Assembly (NCBI GenBank): GCA_903933585.1
Contig: CAIZKO010000116.1
Span: 1 to 33,535, forward strand
Source of the DNA: an uncultured Actinomycetes bacterium
Lineage (GTDB): Bacteria > Actinomycetota > Actinomycetes > Nanopelagicales > Nanopelagicaceae
Length of the DNA stretch: 33,535 nucleotides
Reading direction: 5' to 3'
In this document: piece by piece, positions 16,408 to 26,412 of the stretch
Numbering within the stretch: position 1 is the first letter of the stretch
Layout: every line of letters begins with the position of its first letter
The notes under the pieces: model-generated
What the model saw: the letters and a program-made list of their open reading frames with translations, nothing else
What the model was told of the DNA's origin: nothing
The model's database searches: none
Made by a program: the position numbers and the translations under genes

Positions 16408-17352
16408 GTGAGTAATTTCACCGGTGCACTACTAGCGGAGTTGGTTCGAGCGGGCATTGTTGAATCAGTTCACAACGGACATCTAGCTCTCCTCAATAGC
16501 GATGGATCGCTCCGTGCAGCCATCGGAGATATCGACGCGACGATGTATCCGCGTTCCTCGATCAAATCTTTTCAAGCAGCCGCGATGGTTCGCCACGGCT
16601 TAAAGTTAAATCCCCGCCAATTGGCGATCGTCTGCGCTAGCCATTCTGGTTCACCGGAGCACCTTGAAGTTGTCGAATCAATTTTGCATAGCGCTGGACT
16701 TACAGTGATGGATCTTCGCAATACTCCAGACGTTCCACTTGGTCGCGCCGAACGTCAGAGTTGGGGTTCAAATCCACCTTCGCAAATTGCTCAGGGTTGC
16801 AGCGGAAAACACGCTGGCATGCTCGCGACCTGTGTGATTAATGGTTGGGAAACTGAGAGCTATTTAGATCCGGAACATCCATTGCAAATTGCAATTCGCC
16901 AAGAGATCCAATTGCTCATAGGTAATTCCGTGATTTCAACGACAATCGATGGCTGCGGCGCTCCGCTCTTCGCAATTACCACAAAGAATTTTGCGCAGGG
17001 TGCACAGAAGATGCGGATTAGTAGCGATCCGGTTTATCAAGAGGTAATCGCTGCCTGCCTCGCACACCCAGAGATGGTTGCCGGAATCGGCCGCTTAACT
17101 ACGACCTTGATGAAGAGCGTGCCCGGCTTGTTTATTAAGGATGGGGCAGAGGCGGTAGAACTCCTCTCGCTCCCCGATGGTCGCGCCTGCGTATTTAAGG
17201 TCAGCGACGGATCGGATCGCGCCTTCCCGACGATCGTAAAAGCAGTACTCGCCGCGTGGGATATCGACGTAACTATCGATCCCGTGCTTGTGCGAGGGGG
17301 ATCTCATATCACAGGAGAAATTCGAGTATCGCACTCTCTCACGCAGTTATAG
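16408..17352 (+). CDS. L-asparaginase II family protein
   Basis: RSSIKSFQAAAMV, CASHSGSPEHLEV, NPPSQIAQGCSGKHAGMLATC, DGCGAPLFAI; GTG start. Confidence 0.9.
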   Translation: MSNFTGALLAELVRAGIVESVHNGHLALLNSDGSLRAAIGDIDATMYPRSSIKSFQAAAMVRHGLKLNPRQLAIVCASHSGSPEHLEVVESILHSAGLTVMDLRNTPDVPLGRAERQSWGSNPPSQIAQGCSGKHAGMLATCVINGWETESYLDPEHPLQIAIRQEIQLLIGNSVISTTIDGCGAPLFAITTKNFAQGAQKMRISSDPVYQEVIAACLAHPEMVAGIGRLTTTLMKSVPGLFIKDGAEAVELLSLPDGRACVFKVSDGSDRAFPTIVKAVLAAWDIDVTIDPVLVRGGSHITGEIRVSHSLTQL

Positions 17353-17355
17353 ACT
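17350..17355 (+). promoter_or_regulatory. -10 element of candidate leaderless promoter (mshA)
   Basis: TAGACT-tttaac-ATG(17362). Confidence 0.55.
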
Positions 17356-17361
17356 TTTAAC

Positions 17362-18630
17362 ATGAGAGGCCGCATCGCAACCCTAATGATGCACACCTCT
17401 CCTCTTGATCAAGCGGGCATCGGAGATGCTGGCGGCATGAATATTTATGTCGTAGAGAGCGCGCTCAAGATGGCGGCTGCCGGAGTAGATGTTGATATTT
17501 ATACGAGAGCAACCGATCCCTATCTTCCTAAGATTGTTGAACTCGCGCCTGGCGTAACAGTTCGCCATATCGAAGCCGGCCCATTTAAAGGTTTAACCAA
17601 AGAGGAGCTGCCTACGCAGATGGGCGCTCTCACCCATGGTGTAATGGAAGTCTTTAACTCACTTCCTAAGAATTATTACAAAATATTGCACTCGCACTAT
17701 TGGATCAGCGGACAGCTGGGCTGGATGCTCTCGGAACGCACCTCCATTCCACTTGTACACACCATGCACACCATGGCGCGCGTCAAAAATTTGCATATGG
17801 CCGATCAAGAGAGTCCAGAACCGGAAATCCGTGCGATCGGTGAAGAGCAGATTGTTAAGAATGCAGCTGCGCTCATCGCTAATACTGATTCCGAAGCAGC
17901 CAGCCTGGTCTCTCTCTATGGAGCCTGCCCCGACACGGTATTTGTTGTTGCCCCCGGTGTGGATTTAAAGCGCTTTACCGTCGGTGCAGGTAAAGCTGCT
18001 GCACGCGCTAGATTAAATATCGCACCCGATGCACAGATGATTACCTTTGTCGGTCGGGTTCAGCCACATAAGGGTCCAGAGGTATTGGTGCGTGCGGTTG
18101 CCGAGATGCTTACTCATACTCCACATATGCGTGCGAAATTAGCCCTCGTCATTATCGGCGGTGCATCTGGTGCTGGTTCCGCCGAACCGGAGCGTTTAAA
18201 AGAGCTTGCAAAATTCTTGGGCGTCGATGATGTGATTCATTTTATGCCGCCGGTAGCACGAGAAGATCTTCCCGATTGGTACCGCGCTTCTGATTTGGTG
18301 TGTGTGCCAAGTTATTCAGAGAGCTTTGGTCTGGTTGCTCTTGAAGCACAAGCGTGCGGAACACCGGTCGTTGCAACAGCAATTGGTGGATTGCGTACCG
18401 CGGTTGCGGATGGAATTTCGGGTTCGCTCGTTGACGGCCATGATCCACGCGCTTGGTCTGCGGTGATCTCACGATTACTTGCCGACCCAGCACGCCGAAT
18501 CACACTTTCTATGGGCGCGATCTCTCATGCCGCTAACTTTGGATGGGAATCAACGGCAAGACGAACTTTAGATGTATATGACTGGGTATTGTCTCGAGGC
18601 GAGGAAACATCTATTAAACTGGTGCAATGA
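17362..18630 (+). CDS. mshA: MshA-like D-inositol-3-phosphate glycosyltransferase (GT4)
   Basis: [68 protein letters not shown]. Confidence 0.88.
   Translation: MRGRIATLMMHTSPLDQAGIGDAGGMNIYVVESALKMAAAGVDVDIYTRATDPYLPKIVELAPGVTVRHIEAGPFKGLTKEELPTQMGALTHGVMEVFNSLPKNYYKILHSHYWISGQLGWMLSERTSIPLVHTMHTMARVKNLHMADQESPEPEIRAIGEEQIVKNAAALIANTDSEAASLVSLYGACPDTVFVVAPGVDLKRFTVGAGKAAARARLNIAPDAQMITFVGRVQPHKGPEVLVRAVAEMLTHTPHMRAKLALVIIGGASGAGSAEPERLKELAKFLGVDDVIHFMPPVAREDLPDWYRASDLVCVPSYSESFGLVALEAQACGTPVVATAIGGLRTAVADGISGSLVDGHDPRAWSAVISRLLADPARRITLSMGAISHAANFGWESTARRTLDVYDWVLSRGEETSIKLVQ
18615..18620 (+). promoter_or_regulatory. -10 element of candidate leaderless promoter (gpmA), inside mshA
   Basis: TAAACT-ggtgca-ATG(18627). 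Confidence 0.45.
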
Positions 18631-19373
18631 CCACACAATTGATCTTGCTTCGCCACGGCGAGTCCGAATGGAACGCTAAGAATCTCTTTACCGGGTGGGT
18701 AGATGTCTCCCTCTCCGAGAAGGGGCAGATCGAGGCCAAGCGTGGTGGCGAGCTCCTCAAAGAGCGTGGATTACTGCCAAATATTGTTCATACCTCACTC
18801 CTACGTCGGGCAATCATCACCTCGCAGATCGCGCTGGATGAGTGCGATCGCGCTTGGATCCCCGTCCATCGCTCTTGGCGTTTAAACGAGCGTCACTATG
18901 GCGCATTGCAGGGCAAAGATAAGGCGCAGACCTTGGCCGAGTATGGCGAGGAGCAGTTCATGCTCTGGCGCCGCTCCTTCGATGTGCCACCTCCACCGAT
19001 TGCCGATAACGATGAATTTAGCCAGGCGCATGACCCGCGCTATGCCGACCTTGGCGCTGCGCTTCCTAAGTCAGAGTGCCTCAAGGATGTCGTTGATCGC
19101 ATGCTGCCCTATTGGTTTGATGCGATCATTCCCGACCTCACCGCTCATAAGACCGTTCTGGTGACGGCACATGGAAATTCGTTGCGCGCGCTCGTTAAGC
19201 ATCTGGATGGAATTTCGGATGCTGATATTGCCAGCCTTAATATCCCTACCGGTATCCCTTTGCTCTACGAGCTCAAAGATGACTTTACGCCGGTAAAGGT
19301 GGGTGGCGAGTATCTAGACCCGGCCGCGGCAGCTGATGCAATCACCGCGGTGGCTAATCAAGGCAAGAAGTAG
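18627..19373 (+). CDS. gpmA: 2,3-bisphosphoglycerate-dependent phosphoglycerate mutase
   Basis: [55 protein letters not shown]. Confidence 0.97.
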   Translation: MTTQLILLRHGESEWNAKNLFTGWVDVSLSEKGQIEAKRGGELLKERGLLPNIVHTSLLRRAIITSQIALDECDRAWIPVHRSWRLNERHYGALQGKDKAQTLAEYGEEQFMLWRRSFDVPPPPIADNDEFSQAHDPRYADLGAALPKSECLKDVVDRMLPYWFDAIIPDLTAHKTVLVTAHGNSLRALVKHLDGISDADIASLNIPTGIPLLYELKDDFTPVKVGGEYLDPAAAADAITAVANQGKK

Positions 19374-19376
19374 AAG

Positions 19377-20027
19377 TTAACTTTTAGGGGCGAACTCACC
19401 GGTCTCGGTGTAATACACGCGCTGGGCAATTGACACGGCGTGATCGGAGAAGCGTTCGTAGTACCGACTTGCAAAGGCCATATCGACCGCAGCCTCAACT
19501 GAATTATTCCAATCAGAGCTGAGCAGCGTGGCAATTAATCGGCGTTGCAATATATCCATCTCGTCGTCGTCGCTGTCGATTTCGAGGGCGCGATTGGTGT
19601 CACGAAATTCCAGAACAACTGCCATCTTCTCCACAATACGGGAGGCCGCAGAGCCCATCTCTGTTATCACCTCAAGTAATTCTGCAGGTACTGCCTTGTT
19701 GGGATAACGCATCCGTGCCAGCTTGGCGATGTGGTTTGCGAGATCGCCCATACGTTCTAGGTCGGCGCTGATTCGTAGCGAACTTACGAGGCGCCGCAGG
19801 TCTGACGCGACCGGCTGCTGGCGTGCCATGATGTTGATTGTTCGCTCATCCAGCGCGTGCTGGATTCTGTCGATTTCAAGATCATCCGCAATCACCTTCT
19901 CAGCCAATTGCAGGTCGGTATTGAGCAGGGCCTTGGTGGCAGATTCGATAGCATCCCGAACCAGGGCCGTCATCTTGAGGTGGTCGGCCGTAATCGACTC
20001 GAGCTCCTCGTGGAATATGTCGCGCAT
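19377..20027 (-). CDS. phoU: phosphate signalling complex protein PhoU
   Basis: MRDIFHEELESITADHLKM, DLRRLVSSLRISADLERMGDLANHIAK; start 20027 preceded by TACCCT-N6, favoured over 20060. Confidence 0.92.
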   Translation of the reverse strand: MRDIFHEELESITADHLKMTALVRDAIESATKALLNTDLQLAEKVIADDLEIDRIQHALDERTINIMARQQPVASDLRRLVSSLRISADLERMGDLANHIAKLARMRYPNKAVPAELLEVITEMGSAASRIVEKMAVVLEFRDTNRALEIDSDDDEMDILQRRLIATLLSSDWNNSVEAAVDMAFASRYYERFSDHAVSIAQRVYYTETGEFAPKS

Positions 20028-20033
20028 TGGTGA

Positions 20034-20039
20034 AGGGTA
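20034..20039 (-). promoter_or_regulatory. -10 element of candidate leaderless promoter (phoU)
   Basis: reverse strand TACCCT-tcacca-ATG(20027). Confidence 0.5.
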
Positions 20040-20069
20040 CCCCGAGGGCGTGTATGCCACGGGTTGATA

Positions 20070-20098
20070 TGTGAACTTGTCCTAAACGGAATCTGAAG
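20070..20098. promoter_or_regulatory. candidate PHO-box/RegX3-type direct repeat array
   Basis: Reverse strand CTTCAGA-TTCC-GTTTAGG-ACAA-GTTCACA: three 7-mers at 11-bp period resembling GTTCACC-type units. Confidence 0.45.
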
Positions 20099-20157
20099 TT
20101 TTGGGGCTGATTTCCCCACAAGGGGCTTGAAGGGGGAGCGCATACCCCGAAGGCTCC

Positions 20158-20163
20158 TACGAT
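20158..20163 (+). promoter_or_regulatory. -10 element of candidate leaderless promoter (senX3)
   Basis: TACGAT-aagggg-GTG(20170). Confidence 0.55.
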
Positions 20164-20169
20164 AAGGGG

Positions 20170-21246
20170 GTGAGTTGGATCAAGCGCAGACCAGAGGTAG
20201 TGGAGTACTTCAATCCGCTTGAAATCACCCCTGCCATGGCCACCCTCCTCTCTAACGTCGATGCCGAAGCGATCGTCATTGGTCCAAATGACCTTATTAT
20301 TTATATGAGCGATAGCGTCAATAATTTTAATTTGCAGCGCGATAACCGCATCAACAATGAATCGCTACAACATCTCGTTCGAGCGGTACGCCGCAGCGGA
20401 AATATTCAAGAAGCAACAATGGAACTTCCACGTGGTCCCCTTGGGACAGGTACTCATGACTTACTCGTCCGCGTAATACCCCTAGATGCAAATGGGCTGA
20501 TCTGCGTTTTGATATTTGACGATAGCGAGATGCGCCGCCTAGATTCTATTCGCCGCGATTTCGTTGCCAATATTTCTCACGAGCTCAAGACTCCGATCGG
20601 TGCGCTCTCGATTCTCTCCGAAGCGGTACTTGGAGCCGCCGATGATCCGGAGGCAATCGTGCGTTTTGCAAATCGGATGCAGGCTGAATCAAAGCGCCTG
20701 AGCGATCTGGTTCAAGAGATTATCAATCTATCTCGATTGCAAGATGACGATCCCCTTAAAAATGCCAAAGTTATTGATCTCAACGAAGTTTTGCTCAATG
20801 CGATTGATCAATCTGAGCTCAACGCCAGCGCGCGTAATATTGAATTAATCTATAGCGAGCAGGCGCAAGCCCGAATAAAGGGTGACCAGAGCCAGGTAAT
20901 AATGGCGATCTCAAATTTGATCGAAAACGCGATCAACTACAGTCCTGAAGGAACCCGAGTTGCGATTGCGCTCCGAGTAAATGATGGCCTTGCCGAAGTT
21001 TCTGTGACAGATCAAGGAATCGGAATACCCGAGAAAGATCTTGAACGTATCTTCGAACGTTTTTATCGTGTCGATCCTGCGCGTTCGCGCGCAACCGGCG
21101 GCACAGGTTTAGGACTCTCTATCGTGAAGCACGTTGCAACCAATCACGGTGGGGATGTTTCGGTATGGAGCGTCGAAAATGCTGGTAGTACATTTACAAT
21201 CCGTTTTCCCATCACATCTCACCTAACAGCCGTGGAGGCCGAGTAA
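20170..21246 (+). CDS. senX3: SenX3-like sensor histidine kinase lacking N-terminal transmembrane segment
   Basis: RRDFVANISHELKTPIGALSILSEA, NLIENAINYSPEGT, GIGIPEKDLERIFERFYRVDPARSRATGGTGLGLSIVKHV. Confidence 0.9.
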   Translation: MSWIKRRPEVVEYFNPLEITPAMATLLSNVDAEAIVIGPNDLIIYMSDSVNNFNLQRDNRINNESLQHLVRAVRRSGNIQEATMELPRGPLGTGTHDLLVRVIPLDANGLICVLIFDDSEMRRLDSIRRDFVANISHELKTPIGALSILSEAVLGAADDPEAIVRFANRMQAESKRLSDLVQEIINLSRLQDDDPLKNAKVIDLNEVLLNAIDQSELNASARNIELIYSEQAQARIKGDQSQVIMAISNLIENAINYSPEGTRVAIALRVNDGLAEVSVTDQGIGIPEKDLERIFERFYRVDPARSRATGGTGLGLSIVKHVATNHGGDVSVWSVENAGSTFTIRFPITSHLTAVEAE

Positions 21247-21926
21247 TGACAAAGATCCTCGTAGTAGAAGACGAAGCATCATTCTCCGATGCGCTCGCCT
21301 ATCTCTTAGGACGCGAAGGATTCGATGTTTCAGTAGCCGATACGGGTACCGGAGCTATTGAAGAGTTTGATCGCCACGGCGCTGACTTAATTCTGCTTGA
21401 TCTCATGTTGCCTGGGCTACCTGGGACCGAGGTATGTCGTCAGATTCGTACGCGCTCTAATGTTCCTGTGATCATGTTGACCGCGAAAGATACCGAAGTC
21501 GACAAGGTCGTTGGACTTGAACTTGGTGCCGATGATTATGTAACAAAGCCTTATTCCACCCGCGAACTAGTTGCGCGTATTCGCGCGGTGTTGCGTCGTC
21601 GCGGCGAGGACGATGTTTCTACCGATGGATTGCTCTCAGCGGGTCCAGTTCGCATCGATGTTGAGCGCCACTTGGTAACCGTTAATGGAACTCCACAAGC
21701 GCTTCCACTTAAAGAGTTCGAACTTCTTGAATTCTTAGTACGTAATAGTGGACGCGTCTTAACGCGTTCGCAATTAATCGATCGCGTCTGGGGCAGCGAT
21801 TACTTTGGTGATACCAAGACCCTCGACGTTCACGTAAAGCGCTTGCGCGCCAAGATCGAATCAGATCCAGGCAACCCAGTCTTTATTCAGACCGTGCGCG
21901 GACTTGGATATAAGTTCGAAGAGTAA
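21246..21926 (+). CDS. regX3: RegX3-like OmpR/PhoB family response regulator
   Basis: TKILVVEDEASFSDALAYLL, LLDLMLPGLPG, LTAKDTEVDKVVGLELGADDYVTKPYS, C-terminal winged helix VRGLGYKFEE. Confidence 0.95.
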   Translation: MTKILVVEDEASFSDALAYLLGREGFDVSVADTGTGAIEEFDRHGADLILLDLMLPGLPGTEVCRQIRTRSNVPVIMLTAKDTEVDKVVGLELGADDYVTKPYSTRELVARIRAVLRRRGEDDVSTDGLLSAGPVRIDVERHLVTVNGTPQALPLKEFELLEFLVRNSGRVLTRSQLIDRVWGSDYFGDTKTLDVHVKRLRAKIESDPGNPVFIQTVRGLGYKFEE

Positions 21927-22418
21927 TTATTTAGTAGAAGCAGGCGACGCACCAACGCCAGCAAGGTAATCCGCTTTGGCGCGAACAATGGCGCTGAGAG
22001 TTACTGAAGCCGCGTGTGCAAAGGTGACAACAACATCAACACGATTGCCCGGGGCGGTGGTCAGGCCTGGTACAACTCCGGTTGCATTTGCAGAGTCACC
22101 AGAGAAGATCACTGGAGTGTTCTGCACGAGACCGTATGACGGTGCAGAGAGAGTTGCTTTAATTCCACCCACGGTAATTCCGGTGAGCGCATCGCTTGTG
22201 GCCTCTTCATTGATAAAGGTTCCAACGAGATCGGCGCTGCCATCGGGCTGGGATACGAGCAGTACATCGCGAATATAGATAGAACCGCTTTGCGCTTCGA
22301 CGCCATCCGTAACCTGCTTGATATTGCGGGTGGGAGCCTGGGCTCCGCTTGCGCCACAGCCGGTGAGGGCGAGGACGCTGATCAATGCGGTGGCTATGCC
22401 TGCGGTCTTCTTCATCAT
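21927..22418 (-). CDS. small lipoprotein
   Basis: MMKKTAGIATALISVLALTGCGASG lipobox; no family recognised. Confidence 0.8.
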   Translation of the reverse strand: MMKKTAGIATALISVLALTGCGASGAQAPTRNIKQVTDGVEAQSGSIYIRDVLLVSQPDGSADLVGTFINEEATSDALTGITVGGIKATLSAPSYGLVQNTPVIFSGDSANATGVVPGLTTAPGNRVDVVVTFAHAASVTLSAIVRAKADYLAGVGASPASTK

Positions 22419-22424
22419 GGCGGA

Positions 22425-22430
22425 AGAATA
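22425..22430 (-). promoter_or_regulatory. -10 element of candidate leaderless promoter (lipoprotein)
   Basis: reverse strand TATTCT-tccgcc-ATG(22418). Confidence 0.55.
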
Positions 22431-22471
22431 CAGGGCTTATATGGCCATTTTTCTGTGACCCAAGTCGCTGG

Positions 22472-22477
22472 TACAAT
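22472..22477 (+). promoter_or_regulatory. candidate -10 (TACAAT) for the leadered carD transcript
   Basis: TACAAT 29 bp upstream of ATG 22506, with AAGGAG Shine-Dalgarno before the ATG. Confidence 0.4.
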
Positions 22478-22505
22478 TGGCGCCTAATCCCAAGGAGCCC
22501 ATTTA

Positions 22506-22988
22506 ATGTCATTTAAGGTCGGCGAAACCGTTGTATATCCCCATCACGGAGCGGCTCTCATTGAAGCTATTGAGACTCGGACTATAAAAGGCGAAGATAA
22601 GATTTATCTGGTTTTGAAGGTGGCTCAGGGCGACCTGACAGTCCGCGTTCCAGCCGAGAATATTGACCTAGTAGGCGTTCGCGATGTCGTTGACTCTGCC
22701 GGTCTGGACCGAGTCTTCAATGTCCTGCGTCAGCCATATACCGAGGAGCCAACAAACTGGTCTCGTCGCTATAAGGCAAATGTCGAAAAATTAGCCTCTG
22801 GTGATGTCATCAAGGTAGCGGAAGTTGTTCGCGACCTTTATCGTCGCGATCTCGATCGCGGACTCTCTGCCGGTGAGAAGCGCATGCTCTCAAAAGCGAA
22901 GCAGATCTTGATCTCTGAACTCGCGCTCGCTGAGCGAACTGATGAAGAGAAGGCTGGCGTAATCCTCGATGAGGTTCTAGCTTCCTAA
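22506..22988 (+). CDS. carD: CarD family transcriptional regulator
   Basis: [52 protein letters not shown]. Confidence 0.96.
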   Translation: MSFKVGETVVYPHHGAALIEAIETRTIKGEDKIYLVLKVAQGDLTVRVPAENIDLVGVRDVVDSAGLDRVFNVLRQPYTEEPTNWSRRYKANVEKLASGDVIKVAEVVRDLYRRDLDRGLSAGEKRMLSKAKQILISELALAERTDEEKAGVILDEVLAS

Positions 22989-22998
22989 AGCTAGCCCC

Positions 22999-24147
22999 GT
23001 GACTGATTTAGTTGCCGTCATCATTCCTGCTGGCGGCAGTGGTGAGCGCTTAGGCGCCAAAATACCTAAGGCTCTCGTACAACTGGCAGGAAGAACTCTC
23101 ATTGAACACGCCGTTGCAAATATGGCGCCAATTGCCAATCAAATTATCGTGGCGGCACCTGCAGGATACGAAGCAGAATTTCAAAAGCTCTTGGGAAGCG
23201 AAGTTACCGTTGTCACCGGGGGCACCACTCGTACCTTGAGCGTGAAGCTAGCACTTGAATTCGTAGGCAAAGAGAATGATTACATTCTCGTCCATGATGC
23301 CGCCCGCGCCTTAGCTTCCACCGATTTAGCAATGCGCATTGTGGATTCCTTGCGTGCGGGTGAGCGCGCGGTTGTTCCAGGTCTCGCAGTCACTGACACC
23401 ATCAAGCGCGTAGATAGTGATAACTATGTGACGAAGACCCCAACGCGATCTAAGTTGCGAGCCATTCAAACCCCTCAGGGATTCTCCCGGAAATTGCTGA
23501 TCAAGGCGCATTCATCTCCAGATGATGTGACCGATGATGCAGGACTTGTCGAAGATCGCGGCGTGGATGTCAAGGTCATCGCTGGTGAAGAACTCGCATT
23601 CAAAATAACGACGTTGAGTGATCTGGTACGAGCCGAACGTGCGCTCATTCCCGAAGCGGATAGTGAGATGCGCGTCGGTATCGGCACGGATACCCATGCC
23701 TTCTCCAACAACCCGGCTCGTTCATTGTGGCTCGCTGGATTGTTCTGGCCGAACGAAGTGGGCGTTGATGGACATTCCGATGGCGACGTGGCAGCACATG
23801 CAATCTGTGATGCGCTCTTTAGCGCGGCCGGACTCGGTGATCTTGGTTCTAACTTTGGGACCAGTGATCCCAAATACGCGGGCGCAAGCGGTTTACAGCT
23901 CTTAGCCGAATGCTTGCAGCGCGTAGATGCAACTGGTTTTGTGATCAACAACATCTCAGTTCAAATTATTGGAAATCGTCCCAAGATCGGTTCACGACGT
24001 GCTGAGGCAATGTATGCGCTCTCCGCGACGTTGGGTGGAGCCCCGGTCTCAGTAAGCGCCACAACAACCGATGGTTTGGGCTTCACCGGTGAGGGTCGTG
24101 GTATCTCCGCCATCGCCACTGCTCTACTACTTCGCAGCGCACGATAG
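22999..24147 (+). CDS. ispDF: bifunctional IspD/IspF (MEP pathway)
   Basis: Isp[41 protein letters not shown]; Isp[44 protein letters not shown] start. Confidence 0.95.
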   Translation: MTDLVAVIIPAGGSGERLGAKIPKALVQLAGRTLIEHAVANMAPIANQIIVAAPAGYEAEFQKLLGSEVTVVTGGTTRTLSVKLALEFVGKENDYILVHDAARALASTDLAMRIVDSLRAGERAVVPGLAVTDTIKRVDSDNYVTKTPTRSKLRAIQTPQGFSRKLLIKAHSSPDDVTDDAGLVEDRGVDVKVIAGEELAFKITTLSDLVRAERALIPEADSEMRVGIGTDTHAFSNNPARSLWLAGLFWPNEVGVDGHSDGDVAAHAICDALFSAAGLGDLGSNFGTSDPKYAGASGLQLLAECLQRVDATGFVINNISVQIIGNRPKIGSRRAEAMYALSATLGGAPVSVSATTTDGLGFTGEGRGISAIATALLLRSAR

Positions 24148-24150
24148 AAT
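24145..24150 (+). promoter_or_regulatory. -10 element of candidate leaderless promoter (cysS)
   Basis: TAGAAT-ctccta-ATG(24157). Confidence 0.6.
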
Positions 24151-24156
24151 CTCCTA

Positions 24157-25545
24157 ATGTCAGCGCGCCTTAAGTTGTATAACACCGCGACCCGTGAGGT
24201 TGCAGATTTCCACCCGCTTAAATCAGGGCAGGTTGGAATCTATCTATGTGGAGCGACTGTACAAGCACCCCCTCATATCGGCCACGTCCGTAGTGGCGTC
24301 AACTTCGATATCTTGCGTCGTTGGTTAAGTGCAAGTGGCTACGACGTTACCTTCATCCGCAATGTGACAGATATTGACGACAAGATTTTGCATAAAGCTG
24401 TTCATGAAGAGATTCCATGGTGGGCGGTTGCAGAAAAATATGAGCGCGCATTTACCGATGCGTATCGCGCTCTCAATGTTCTTCCTCCGACTTATGAGCC
24501 GCGAGCAACCGGGCACATTACGCAGATGATCGAACTGATGGAATTGCTGATCGCCAACGGCAGCGCTTATGCGCCTGGCAATGGCGATGTCTACCTCGAC
24601 GTTCGCCACTTGAAGTCCTATCTCACACTTTCTAATCAGAAGCTCGATGATCTGCAGTCTGCCGAGGATGCTGATTTGACGTACAAGAAAGACCCGCGGG
24701 ATTTCGCACTCTGGAAGGCGGCTAAACCGGGAGACCCTTCCTGGCCAACTCCGTGGGGAGCTGGTCGCCCCGGCTGGCATTTAGAATGTTCTGCAATGGC
24801 GCACGCTTATCTCGGCGAAACCTTCGACATTCACGGCGGTGGTTTAGATTTAATTTTTCCGCACCATGAAAATGAAATCGCACAATCGCAATCAGCTGGT
24901 TGGGGTTTTGCAAATATCTGGATGCACAATGCCTGGGTAACTGCATCGGGTGAGAAGATGTCGAAATCACTCGGCAATTCGCTGCAAGTGCAGGAAATTT
25001 TGAAAACGGTTCGTGGCATCGAACTGCGTTGGTACCTGGGAAGCGCGCACTACCGTTCTATGACGGAATTCTCTTTCGAGGCTTTGGAAGAGGCCTCCGT
25101 TAATTTCCGCCGCATCGAAGGATTTTTAAAGCGGGCGACTGATGTACTGGGCGAAACCCCAGAGGGAGTTATATCTTCTGGATTTAGCGAAGCGATGAAT
25201 GAAGATCTTGCGGTACCCACCGCTCTCGCCGTTATTGCTGAAATTATGCGATTGGGTAACACCGCGCTATCTGCTGGTGATCTTGCAGGCGTGCGAGTTG
25301 CAGCTGCCGAAATCCGCGGTGCACTGAACATCCTGGGTTGCGATCCTTTCGATCCGATATTCGCAACATCCAGTAGCGCAAACGCCGAACTCCTTGATGG
25401 CTTAGTTGCCCTCGCACTAGAACAGCGCGCTGCCGCGCGTGTCCGTAAAGATTTTGCAGCAGCAGATGCAATCCGTGATCAAATAGCGGCGTTAGGCGTG
25501 GTTATTGAAGATACCGCAGCCGGCACCAGATGGAGTATCAGCTAA
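24157..25545 (+). CDS. cysS: cysteinyl-tRNA synthetase
   Basis: YLCGATVQAPPHIGHVRSGVNFDILRRWL, GRPGWHLECSAMA, FDIHGGGLDLIFPHHENEIAQS, KMSKSLGN. Confidence 0.96.
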   Translation: MSARLKLYNTATREVADFHPLKSGQVGIYLCGATVQAPPHIGHVRSGVNFDILRRWLSASGYDVTFIRNVTDIDDKILHKAVHEEIPWWAVAEKYERAFTDAYRALNVLPPTYEPRATGHITQMIELMELLIANGSAYAPGNGDVYLDVRHLKSYLTLSNQKLDDLQSAEDADLTYKKDPRDFALWKAAKPGDPSWPTPWGAGRPGWHLECSAMAHAYLGETFDIHGGGLDLIFPHHENEIAQSQSAGWGFANIWMHNAWVTASGEKMSKSLGNSLQVQEILKTVRGIELRWYLGSAHYRSMTEFSFEALEEASVNFRRIEGFLKRATDVLGETPEGVISSGFSEAMNEDLAVPTALAVIAEIMRLGNTALSAGDLAGVRVAAAEIRGALNILGCDPFDPIFATSSSANAELLDGLVALALEQRAAARVRKDFAAADAIRDQIAALGVVIEDTAAGTRWSIS

Positions 25546-26375
25546 TGCGCCCAGGTAAAAAACGTCGTGAGAGTGCAGCTGCGCCAAAGCGCGAACAGAC
25601 TCGCAGACCCGAGAGCCGTCGCGAGACCAGACCATCATCTGATGCCGTCGCTGGCCGTAATCCAGTGGTTGAAGCGCTGCGGGCAAAGATTCCCGCTAAA
25701 GAGCTACTCGTTGCCGAGCGCGCCGAGATTGATGAGCGCATGCAAGAGGCGATGCGCCTGGCAAAGAATCAGAACCTGCTCATCAAAGAGGTTGCTCGCG
25801 GAGTCCTCGATGGATTGACCGGAACCACGATGCATCAAGGGATCGCCCTCGTTATTAAGCCCTTCCAATATGCCAACTTTGAAGAGCTTCTTAAGAAAAT
25901 TACAAAGCCCGGGCTTCTTATTGGTCTCGATGGAGTTACCGATCCGCATAATTTGGGAGCGATCGTTCGAAGCGCGGCAGCATTTGGCGCAAATGGAGTT
26001 GTCATCCCAGAACGTCGCACCGCGGCAATGACTGGTTCGGCCTGGAAGGCATCTGCTGGAGCTGCCGCCCGTCTACCAATCTCGCAGGTTACAAATCTGG
26101 TTCGTTCGCTTGAAGATGCTAAGAAGGCTGGGTACTTCGTCGTCGGGCTCGATGCCGAAGGCGATGAATCGCTTCCCAAGTTCTCACTCGCTCTAGAGTC
26201 GATCTATGTCATTGTGGGTAGCGAAGGGAAGGGCCTTTCTCGCCTGGTGCGCGAGACCTGTGATCTGATCCTTTCCATCCCGATGAAATCGGATGTTGAA
26301 TCACTCAACGCGAGCGTGGCGACGGCTATTGTCCTGCACCAGATCGCAGCCAATCGCGCTGCGTCCACCATTTAG
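25545..26375 (+). CDS. rlmB: 23S rRNA 2'-O-ribose methyltransferase RlmB (SpoU family)
   Basis: AVAGRNPVVEALRAK, LDGVTDPHNLGAIVRSAAAFGANGVVIP, VGSEGKGLSRLVRETCD, SLNASVATAIVL; ATG overlaps cysS stop. Confidence 0.94.
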   Translation: MRPGKKRRESAAAPKREQTRRPESRRETRPSSDAVAGRNPVVEALRAKIPAKELLVAERAEIDERMQEAMRLAKNQNLLIKEVARGVLDGLTGTTMHQGIALVIKPFQYANFEELLKKITKPGLLIGLDGVTDPHNLGAIVRSAAAFGANGVVIPERRTAAMTGSAWKASAGAAARLPISQVTNLVRSLEDAKKAGYFVVGLDAEGDESLPKFSLALESIYVIVGSEGKGLSRLVRETCDLILSIPMKSDVESLNASVATAIVLHQIAANRAASTI

Positions 26376-26412
26376 TTACCCTCCGTTCACCTAAATACGG
26401 CAAAATAGCAAC

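Noticed and set aside
20028-20060. phoU start at 20060 (MAYTPSGYPSP)
   Set aside because: Start 20027 gives a typical PhoU N-terminus and has TACCCT-N6-ATG upstream.
20113-20150. GGGG/CCCC inverted repeats upstream of senX3 as a riboswitch or terminator
   Set aside because: Short G/C runs can pair in several ways, no U-tract, and they lie upstream of the predicted senX3 start point; not supportable as a specific element.
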